From the NCBI GenBank assembly GCA_013154075.1, contig JAADDG010000111.1:1-6633 (forward strand): 6,633 nt of DNA, read 5' to 3'. Each line of letters begins with the position of its first letter. Position 1 is the stretch's first letter. A program made the translations under genes and the position numbers. The notes beneath the pieces were generated by a model. It saw only the letters and a program-made list of their open reading frames with translations, was not told where the DNA came from and ran no database searches. Below, in pieces: positions 1 through 4,883 of the stretch. The DNA comes from Campylobacterota bacterium. Lineage in GTDB: Bacteria > Campylobacterota > Campylobacteria > Campylobacterales > JAADDG01.

Positions 1-168
<168 letters not shown>

Positions 169-355
169 AAACTCTTATGAAAAGTAGGCTTCCAAATTAA
201 ATTGAAAACCTTAATCCGGCTTCTTAGCCTCTTTAATTACATTATTAATTAAAGAGGGCGTCTCGGCCGCTTATTTAGTTCTCAAAGATCCGTTAACATT
301 GTGTTTTTTTAAAGACCTCGAAGGCTCTCAAGCCCCCGTTCTCTCAAACGAGGCC
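169..355 (-). promoter_or_regulatory. rRNA operon leader with hairpins and boxA-like antitermination motifs
   Basis: This transcribed spacer lies between the likely rRNA promoter and the 16S 5' end. Reading leftward it holds four elements. First is a stem with arms 349-355 and 314-320 (7 bp including one G-U), which encloses a smaller GGCT/AGCC hairpin. Second is a boxA-like motif at 305-318 (AGGTCTTTAAAAAA). Third is another boxA-like motif at 277-290 (GATCTTTGAGAACT), close to the CTTTGAAAACT form seen in many bacterial rRNA leaders. Fourth is a perfect 12-bp inverted repeat at 228-239 and 246-257 with a 6-base loop. In other bacteria boxA recruits NusB/NusE for rRNA antitermination, and leader stems help pre-16S folding and RNase III processing. 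Assigning those roles here is inference from motif and position. Confidence 0.7.
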
Positions 356-358
356 GAA

Positions 359-364
359 ATTATA
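359..364 (-). promoter_or_regulatory. Likely rRNA promoter -10 box
   Basis: The minus strand reads TATAAT here, about 190 bases upstream of the 16S 5' end. It is followed by a GC-rich stretch (CGGCC) where the discriminator and start site should be, roughly 350-354. A GC-rich discriminator is the usual mark of stable-RNA promoters under stringent control. No convincing -35 hexamer sits 16-18 bases upstream, as expected for Campylobacterota sigma-70 promoters, which rely on the -10 and upstream T/A-rich DNA. A second TATATAAC at 392-399 could be an additional upstream promoter, but it is less well placed. Confidence 0.6.
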
Positions 365-399
365 TAACAAGAAAGCTTAAAGGAAGCTTAAGTTATATA
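361..399. repeat. Nested inverted and direct repeats over the rRNA promoter
   Basis: The outer arms TATATAAC (361-368) and GTTATATA (392-399) are perfect reverse complements. Between them the 8-base direct repeat AAGCTTAA occurs at 373-380 and 384-391, an 11-base period, or about one helical turn. AAGCTT is itself palindromic, so the inner copies also form an inverted repeat. The element lies just upstream of the rRNA -10 box and about 35 bases upstream of the -10 of the divergent gene. It could be a binding site for a dimeric regulator of either promoter, or simply AT-rich promoter DNA. Confidence 0.55.
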
Positions 400-431
400 G
401 GGGGGCGCTTTTTTTTGAAAAAAATTTTTTT
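400..431. repeat. Simple-sequence block G6 ... T8 ... A7-T7 between divergent promoters
   Basis: The plus strand has G6 (400-405), CGC, T8 (409-416), G, A7 (418-424) and T7 (425-431). The A/T part abuts the -10 box of the thioredoxin-like gene and probably acts as its upstream T-rich or bent element. GCCCCC at 332-337 is complementary to GGGGGC at 401-406, and T8 follows almost directly, a loosely terminator-like layout on the plus strand, though with a 63-base loop that holds the nested palindrome. Confidence 0.6.
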
Positions 432-434
432 AGA

Positions 435-440
435 TATAAT
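435..440 (+). promoter_or_regulatory. -10 box of the promoter for the thioredoxin-like gene
   Basis: A perfect TATAAT lies 36 bases ahead of the ATG at 477. It is preceded by T-rich DNA (T7 at 425-431, then AGA), the typical look of a Campylobacterota sigma-70 promoter, which has no conserved -35. The expected start site is near 447, giving a leader of about 30 bases. This promoter is divergent from that of the rRNA operon. Confidence 0.7.
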
Positions 441-476
441 TTTACCACCAAAATAAGAGATTCCAAGGAAATATCG

Positions 477-863
477 ATGAAAAAGTTAATTATATTATTA
501 TTTTCAATATCTATTTTATTTAGTGCGGATTTTGAATGGCTTCACTCAATAGAAAAAGCGAAAGAGGAGGCCAAAAAAAACAATAAAAAAATCATGATCA
601 TGATTTCTAAAAAAGACTGCACCTCTTGCGAATATATGGATAGCGTGGTTTTTGAAAACGACGATGTGGTAGATTATATAGAAAACTTCTTCATACCCGT
701 AAAAGTGGATATAGAGACGGCAAGAAAAAACAACCTAAAAGTCTTTGCTACTCCCACCTTCTACTTTTTTGACAAAAATTTTAAAAAGATAAAAAGAGAG
801 CTGGTAGGCTCGGCCACCGCTTCAACGTTTCTAAAAACATTGAGAGAGTATAATTTAAATTAA
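477..863 (+). CDS. Periplasmic thioredoxin-fold protein with a CTSC motif
   Basis: This gene encodes 128 residues. Residues 1-17 form a short Sec signal peptide (KK, then a hydrophobic run ending FSA), with cleavage likely near 16-18 and no lipobox cysteine. The mature part is a thioredoxin domain of the DsbD-gamma/thioredoxin_7 type. It has a redox motif C48-T-S-C51, a following segment (VVFENDDVVDYI) typical of these proteins, and the cis-proline loop ATPTFYFFD with Pro93. It should act as a thiol-disulfide oxidoreductase in the periplasm; the partner is unknown, with cytochrome c or disulfide-repair pathways being possible. The WC normally before the second cysteine pair in classical thioredoxins is replaced by DC. 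AAGGA at 465-469 gives a well-spaced ribosome site for the ATG. The gene stands alone between the divergent rRNA operon and the convergent rraA gene, whose 3' end it overlaps by 9 bases. Confidence 0.85.
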   Translation: MKKLIILLFSISILFSADFEWLHSIEKAKEEAKKNNKKIMIMISKKDCTSCEYMDSVVFENDDVVDYIENFFIPVKVDIETARKNNLKVFATPTFYFFDKNFKKIKRELVGSATASTFLKTLREYNLN

Positions 864-870
864 CTCTCTC
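842..870. terminator. Inverted repeat at the overlapping ends of two convergent genes
   Basis: GAGAGAGT (842-849) is complementary to ACTCTCTC (863-870). The centre TAATTTAAATTA (851-862) is itself a perfect palindrome, so nearly all 29 bases can fold with one unpaired A at 850. The element contains the stop codons of both convergent genes. A hairpin here could stop transcription from both sides. It lacks a GC-rich stem and a long T tract, so the terminator role is an inference from position and symmetry. Confidence 0.4.
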
Positions 871-1331
871 TCACTAATTACTATTCCGTCTTGATCGGCA
901 TATAAAAAGTATCCGTTTTTAAAAGATACTCCGGCAAAATTAAGATCCACTCCTATTTTACCCTCATTATTTTCAAAACTCTTTTTAGGATAAGTTCCCA
1001 AAGCGAACAAAGCTACACCTATATTTTTGGTAAAAACCGTATCTCTAACATATCCGTTTACCAAAATTCCGCTCCAACCGTTTTCATAGGCCAATTTCAT
1101 CAAATTTTCGCCAACTATGGCATACAATTTAGCCTCGGAATCGACAACGGCGACTCTACCTTTTCCCTTTTCTTTCAAAAGAGAGATCAAAGCGGAATTG
1201 TTTTTATTCAGTTTAACGGTAACGATTTCTCCGCTACACTTTATCTTTCCGCCGTATGATTTAAAAAGCGGATCCAAAACACTCACTTCATCTCTAAATT
1301 CGTCACATAGATCGGCCGTATGAAAATTCAA
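855..1331 (-). CDS. rraA: RraA-family protein (RNase E inhibitor-like / HMG aldolase-like fold)
   Basis: This gene encodes 158 residues, about the length of E. coli RraA, and aligns with the family from the first residue (TADLCDEF, then a DPLFKSYGG segment). Further family blocks are GKGRVAVVD (56-64), VGENL (73-77), NGYVRD (92-97), LGTYPKKS (111-118) and YADQDGIVIS (144-153). The start is TTG at 1329-1331, set by GGAG at 1337-1340 and by the family N-terminus; an ATG in between is out of frame and hits a stop at once. E. coli RraA binds RNase E, which Campylobacterota are believed to lack, so an RNase E role is unlikely. Relatives are metal-dependent HMG/CHA aldolases or oxaloacetate decarboxylases using an R-D pair. 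Arg96-Asp97 is present here, but the acidic residue three places after that Asp in some active members is Phe100. The enzyme activity is therefore uncertain. It is the last gene of a three-gene operon. Confidence 0.88.
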   Translation of the reverse strand: MNFHTADLCDEFRDEVSVLDPLFKSYGGKIKCSGEIVTVKLNKNNSALISLLKEKGKGRVAVVDSEAKLYAIVGENLMKLAYENGWSGILVNGYVRDTVFTKNIGVALFALGTYPKKSFENNEGKIGVDLNFAGVSFKNGYFLYADQDGIVISERELI

Positions 1332-1333
1332 AA

Positions 1334-1343
1334 CATCTCCTTA
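1334..1343 (-). promoter_or_regulatory. Ribosome binding site that fixes the TTG start of rraA
   Basis: On the minus strand the TAA stop of the preceding small gene (1341-1343) runs directly into GGAG (1337-1340). Five bases later comes TTG (1329-1331). The closer ATG (1334-1336) opens a frame that ends after two codons. The strong site and the match of the family N-terminus support TTG as the true start. Confidence 0.75.
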
Positions 1344-1547
1344 CAACAAACCTATCTCTTTTAATATAGGCTCAAGTTTCTCTTCAAGCTCCGCAAGTTT
1401 CTTGGGAATAAGTTCGAAAGCCTCTTTTTCGTGCTTCCACTCCTCTATTTTTTCCAAAATCAAACTTTTCTTTAGCTCCTCTATATCCGGAGAATTCTTT
1501 ACGGCCTCTTTAACCTGTTCCAATTTTTCATGATGTTTATGATGCAT
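1341..1547 (-). CDS. Small helical protein with a histidine-rich N-terminus, unknown function
   Basis: This gene encodes 68 residues and I do not recognise its family. It begins MHHKHHEK, four histidines within the first six residues, and continues as an almost uninterrupted charged amphipathic helix pattern (LEQVKEAVKN, then IEELKKSLILEKIEEW, then KKLAELEEKLEPILKEIGLL). There is no cysteine, signal peptide or membrane segment, so a soluble helical hairpin or short coiled coil is likely. AAAGGA lies about 8 bases before the ATG. It is the middle gene of the operon: 14 bases after the previous stop and 9 bases before the rraA start. That spacing and its good ribosome site argue that it is real. 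The histidines could bind a metal, perhaps one used by the RraA-like protein, but that is speculation. Confidence 0.75.
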   Translation of the reverse strand: MHHKHHEKLEQVKEAVKNSPDIEELKKSLILEKIEEWKHEKEAFELIPKKLAELEEKLEPILKEIGLL

Positions 1548-1561
1548 ATCGATATCCTTTC

Positions 1562-1771
1562 TTAATAGTTATCATATTTTCCGGCTTCCACATCTTTTCT
1601 TATCTTCTCCAACCCTTCTTGCAAAATCTCCAATAAAACCTCAGCCGCTTTTCTATCATCGGCTTCAGGGATATCCCAATCGGTAATTTTTAGATTCGTT
1701 TTGAAAAGAATTTCAAGTTCTTTTATAATTTCATCTTTTCTTGATAATAGCTCTTTTTTTTCGGCCTCCAT
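1562..1771 (-). CDS. Small charged helical protein, unknown function
   Basis: This gene encodes 69 residues of no family I can name. The sequence is rich in Lys, Glu and Asp. It has one helical segment (residues 1-24), a short stretch with conserved-looking features (NLKITDWDIPEADDRK, around residues 26-41), and a second helix (AAEVLLEILQEGLEKIRKDVEAG) ending in a KYDNY tail. There is no cysteine, signal peptide or membrane span. AAGGA sits about 6 bases before the ATG, and an extended -10 promoter lies just upstream, making this the first gene of the operon with the histidine-rich small gene and rraA. The two-helix layout resembles small adaptor or regulator proteins in general shape only; no function should be assigned from that. 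Confidence 0.75.
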   Translation of the reverse strand: MEAEKKELLSRKDEIIKELEILFKTNLKITDWDIPEADDRKAAEVLLEILQEGLEKIRKDVEAGKYDNY

Positions 1772-1801
1772 ATTTTTCCTTTTAATAATTTCGTTATTTT
1801 G

Positions 1802-1810
1802 ATTATAACA
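1802..1810 (-). promoter_or_regulatory. Extended -10 promoter of the small-gene/rraA operon
   Basis: The minus strand reads TGTTATAAT here, a perfect extended -10 box, with T-rich DNA (a CTTTTTATATAG stretch) upstream. The start site should be near 1795, leaving a leader of about 24 bases before the ATG at 1771. It lies in the 63-base gap after the stop of the upstream oxidoreductase gene. The three downstream genes can therefore be transcribed separately from the long RNase J operon. Confidence 0.65.
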
Positions 1811-1834
1811 AAGTTTACTATATAAAAAGGTAAG

Positions 1835-2917
1835 CTACAAGGGGTTTCTTATAGATTTTATAAAATGTCTAACGGGCATAAGAGAGTAGGGGAGTTTTTT
1901 ATTATATACGATAAGATCTTTTAAAAGTTTGGCGTTATATGAAGCAAACACGAACCCTCTCGCCCCAAGAGCCGTATGGATAAAGAGATCTTTATAATAA
2001 ATGAAATCATCAAAAGGCACCTTCGTTCCTTTCCTTAAATAGGGATATCTCTTTAGCGTCTCAACCTCATTAATCAACTCTCCAACTATCGGAAAATAAT
2101 CCAAAGACGAAAGTCTCTCTCCCTTATAAATTTTTAAAACCTCTACATCCTCCAAAGGCATAATCTCTTTTGCTTTTTTCAAAAGATCATATCTATCCGA
2201 TTTGGCGTCATTTTCCAAATTCATACAAAATTTGCTCTTTATATGGGTAGCCCCTATCGCAACCCTGTTTTTCATAAAAGGGGATATGGAGACTCTTTTA
2301 TGAAAAATATTTTTTAAACTCTCACAATTTCTAAATCTAACGTCATATCTGTATCCGCATATCTTTTTAGCTCTTAAATAGGAGACGGGGTAGGGTAGAG
2401 ACGTGCTTGCCGTAGCGAAAACAACTCTTTTTGTCTTAAATGAAGATATATGAAAAATATCGCCCATTCTTTTTATATCTTTAACTTCTTCTCTTTTTAC
2501 ATTTAAAATTTGTTTTAAAACGGAGCATATATCTTTAGGATCAATTACGGCGGCATTTGGGAAAAAAAATCCCTCTTTAAGCTTTCTATAATCAATATCC
2601 ATAAATTTCTCATACTCTTTAAATCTCTCTTTATCCTTCTCATCATAAGGAAGTTTATAAACGCCGCATCTATTTAGCATCTCTTTGAAATTTTGCTCAT
2701 AAAAATCGATAGAAAACTCCAAAGATCGATTTACATACTCCTTGTAAGGGCTAAATTTGCCTATTTTCGGAGTCAAAAAGGCTCCGGCGGCATATGAGCC
2801 CCCTTTGCACACCTCATCTCTCTCCAGCACCAAAACACTCATTCCCTCTTTTTGAAGGAAATAAGCACTCATCAATCCCGCTACCCCTCCGCCAACGATT
2901 ATAGAGTCATAAATCAC
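1835..2917 (-). CDS. Stand-alone FAD oxidoreductase resembling the MnmC C-terminal domain
   Basis: This gene encodes 360 residues of the DAO-type FAD oxidoreductase family. An N-terminal dinucleotide fold is clear: GGGVAGL at 9-15, with an acidic end to the second strand (LVLERD, 29-34). Several blocks match the FAD half of E. coli MnmC: AGAFLTPKIGK (44-54), a DFYEQNF segment (71-77), GERLSSLDYFPIVGE (266-280), FDDFIYYKDLFIHTALGARGF (302-322) and the C-terminal tail. That half oxidises cmnm5(s2)U34 of tRNA to nm5(s2)U. The methyltransferase half of bifunctional MnmC is absent, so this would be an MnmC(o)-only enzyme; a related amine or glycine oxidase remains possible. The start is GTG (2915-2917), overlapping the rarA stop as GTGA, with AAAGGT just upstream; the ATG a few bases later is out of frame. 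It is the last gene of the long operon, and no clear terminator follows. Confidence 0.75.
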   Translation of the reverse strand: MIYDSIIVGGGVAGLMSAYFLQKEGMSVLVLERDEVCKGGSYAAGAFLTPKIGKFSPYKEYVNRSLEFSIDFYEQNFKEMLNRCGVYKLPYDEKDKERFKEYEKFMDIDYRKLKEGFFFPNAAVIDPKDICSVLKQILNVKREEVKDIKRMGDIFHISSFKTKRVVFATASTSLPYPVSYLRAKKICGYRYDVRFRNCESLKNIFHKRVSISPFMKNRVAIGATHIKSKFCMNLENDAKSDRYDLLKKAKEIMPLEDVEVLKIYKGERLSSLDYFPIVGELINEVETLKRYPYLRKGTKVPFDDFIYYKDLFIHTALGARGFVFASYNAKLLKDLIVYNKKLPYSLMPVRHFIKSIRNPL

Positions 2918-4107
2918 TTTTTACCTTTTATCTTCTCTATCCATTCATTCAAAGTCTTTTCAAAACCTATCCCCAAACTCTCATAAAATTTCAAATCCTT
3001 ATTTATATATTTCTGCTCTACGAAACCCCCAAAATCGTGAGGATATAGGTACTCTTTACAAAAAGATGAGGATTTAAGATAGGAGGGAATCTCTAAATTT
3101 TTATGCTTTTTTACATAATCTAAAGCTCTATTTATGGCTTTGTAAGAGCTGTTTGATTTCGGAGAGGAGCATAAATAGATCGTAACTTGTGATAGAATTA
3201 TTTTCGCTTCCGGAAATCCTATATTTTTTACGGCCTCCATCGCACTCACAGAGAGATTCAAAGCGTTAGGATTGGCGTTTCCTATATCTTCGCTCGATAA
3301 AATCACAAGTCTTCTGGCTATAAATTCCGGATTTTCTCCCGAATCTATCATCGAAGCCAAATAGTACAAAGCCGCATCGATATCGCTTCCTCGTACACTC
3401 TTTATAAAAGCGCTTATTAAATCGTAATGTCTATCTTTCAAAGATACCCCGTCTTTTAAAGATACGCTTCTTAAAGATTTTAGATTTTTTAGAGTAATTT
3501 TTCTATTATCGATTACAAGAGCGTATTGAAGCAAATTTAACATAGCTCTTGCATCTCCGTTTGAAGAGTCTATAAGATACTCCAAAGCCTCACTCTCTAT
3601 CTCGAATCCAAATCTACTCTTAACTCTCTCAAAAAGCTCTCTTAAAGCATCATTATCTATCTTTTTAAACTCAAAGAGCATTGATCTCGATCTAATCGCG
3701 TTTGTCAAAGTAAAGTAGGGGTTTTCGGTAGAAGCTCCTATTATAATAGCTTCGTTTCTCTCCATAGGAATTAACAAAACCTCTTGCTGGTTTTTACTGA
3801 GTCTGTGAACCTCGTCTATAAACATAAGAGGCTTTATCAAAGATGATTTATATTTGGAAATAATCTTTCTAATCTCATCCACTTTTAAATTCGTAGCGTC
3901 AAGATAGTAAAAATCGCTTCCAAACTCCTTGGCTATCACGGTAGCCATCGTAGTTTTACCGCTTCCGGGAGGTCCGAAAAAGAGAAGATGAGGAATCTTT
4001 TTGGCTTTTATGAGTTTGTAAAGAGCGCTATCTTTGGAAGTTAAATGAGGCTGACCTATAATATCTTCAATCTTTTGGGGTTTAAAGAGAGAGCATAAAT
4101 CATCCAT
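2914..4107 (-). CDS. rarA: Replication-associated recombination protein A, AAA+ ATPase (RarA/MgsA)
   Basis: This gene encodes 397 residues, slightly shorter than E. coli RarA. The AAA+ core shows Walker A GPPGSGKTT (45-53), Walker B LMFIDEVH (94-101), sensor 1 around STEN (126-129), the arginine-finger region RSRS (139-142) and sensor 2 near GDARAMLN (184-191). The C-terminal RarA/WRNIP1 part has ARRLVILSSEDIGNANP (264-280), the SQVTIYL segment and the typical YLYPHDFGGFVEQKY block (354-367). RarA forms a tetramer that acts at single-strand gaps and stalled forks with SSB. The ATG at 4105-4107 lies inside the last codons of the upstream gene (8-base overlap) and has only a weak ribosome site, so its translation is probably coupled. 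The GTGA junction at its end couples the next gene in turn. Confidence 0.95.
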   Translation of the reverse strand: MDDLCSLFKPQKIEDIIGQPHLTSKDSALYKLIKAKKIPHLLFFGPPGSGKTTMATVIAKEFGSDFYYLDATNLKVDEIRKIISKYKSSLIKPLMFIDEVHRLSKNQQEVLLIPMERNEAIIIGASTENPYFTLTNAIRSRSMLFEFKKIDNDALRELFERVKSRFGFEIESEALEYLIDSSNGDARAMLNLLQYALVIDNRKITLKNLKSLRSVSLKDGVSLKDRHYDLISAFIKSVRGSDIDAALYYLASMIDSGENPEFIARRLVILSSEDIGNANPNALNLSVSAMEAVKNIGFPEAKIILSQVTIYLCSSPKSNSSYKAINRALDYVKKHKNLEIPSYLKSSSFCKEYLYPHDFGGFVEQKYINKDLKFYESLGIGFEKTLNEWIEKIKGKK

Positions 4108-4882
4108 TCTTACTATTTTTTTCCTTTTTTTCCAACTCTTTTAGATATTTTCTTAAATCCTCATACTCTTTGCTTGTAAGATATCTCGTTTTTCCTTCTT
4201 TAAGCATTCCAAGATCCACTCCGCCGAAAGAGACTCTTTTTAAATCCAACACGTCTCTATCGAAATGAGCGAAAAATCTTCTAAGCTCTCTATTTTTACC
4301 TTCGCTTATAACGACTTTCAATTTCGAGAAAGTAGGGGAGTTTTTAATAATTTTATATGCTCTAAAGGGAGCGAATCTCATACTTTTCTCTTTACTCTTC
4401 TCATGAGCCCCTTTAGAAGCGTCCTCCAAAAAAAGCCCCTCTCTCATAGCCTCTTCCATTTGAGGCGTTACGCTGCCTTTGATCTTTAGATAATAGACTC
4501 TCTCAAGCTCGCTCTCCATCAAAGCTGAAGCGACTTTAGGAGAATCGGTCAAAAGCAAAAGCCCCTCACTCGCAAAATCCAAACGGCCTATCGGAATAAA
4601 ATGGGCAAACTTTTTAGGCAAAGTATCGTAAATAGTTCTTCTTCCTCTGTCATCTCTTTTCGTAACGAGCTCGCCTTTTGGTTTATTATAAACGATAACC
4701 GTAAACTTATGCTGAACCTTTACCGGTTTGCCGTTTACAAAGACTCTATCTCCGGGCTCAACCTGAGTGGATAAATCGGTAACCACTTTATGGCCTATTT
4801 TGACTCTTCCCTCTTTTATAAGCTCATCGGCCTCTCTTCTTGAATACTTCGTATTGTGTGAAATATATTTGTTTATTCTCAT
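4100..4882 (-). CDS. rluB: 23S rRNA pseudouridine synthase, RluB/RsuA family
   Basis: This gene encodes 260 residues. An N-terminal S4 RNA-binding domain (residues 1-48, with SRREADELIKEGRVKIG) is followed by the RsuA-type catalytic domain. The catalytic loop is GRLDFASEGLLLLTD (99-113) with the nucleophilic Asp102. The YNKPKG motif (65-70) and the GKNRELRRFF motif (195-204 region) are also present. In E. coli RluB makes pseudouridine at 23S position 2605; RsuA, RluE and RluF are close relatives. RluB is preferred because of the full S4 domain and overall similarity, but the exact target is not proved by sequence. The C-terminus is a short Lys/Glu-rich tail. The ATG is one base after the kdsD stop, with no strong ribosome site, and the gene end overlaps rarA. 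Confidence 0.88.
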   Translation of the reverse strand: MRINKYISHNTKYSRREADELIKEGRVKIGHKVVTDLSTQVEPGDRVFVNGKPVKVQHKFTVIVYNKPKGELVTKRDDRGRRTIYDTLPKKFAHFIPIGRLDFASEGLLLLTDSPKVASALMESELERVYYLKIKGSVTPQMEEAMREGLFLEDASKGAHEKSKEKSMRFAPFRAYKIIKNSPTFSKLKVVISEGKNRELRRFFAHFDRDVLDLKRVSFGGVDLGMLKEGKTRYLTSKEYEDLRKYLKELEKKEKNSKNG

Positions 4883-4883
4883 C

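Noticed and set aside
392..399. TATATAAC on the minus strand as a second rRNA promoter
   Set aside because: It is preceded by a C6 run and GCG instead of the T-rich DNA expected, so it was kept only as part of the repeat element.
1117..1323. Open frame of 68 codons on the plus strand
   Set aside because: It lies entirely antisense to the well-supported rraA gene, has no ribosome site or recognisable protein features, and is a shadow frame.
1805..1870. Possible intrinsic terminator after the FAD oxidoreductase gene
   Set aside because: There is a T5 run and an AT-only palindrome (ATTTTATAAAAT near 1855-1866), but the palindrome is inside the coding region and no GC-containing stem sits before the T run.
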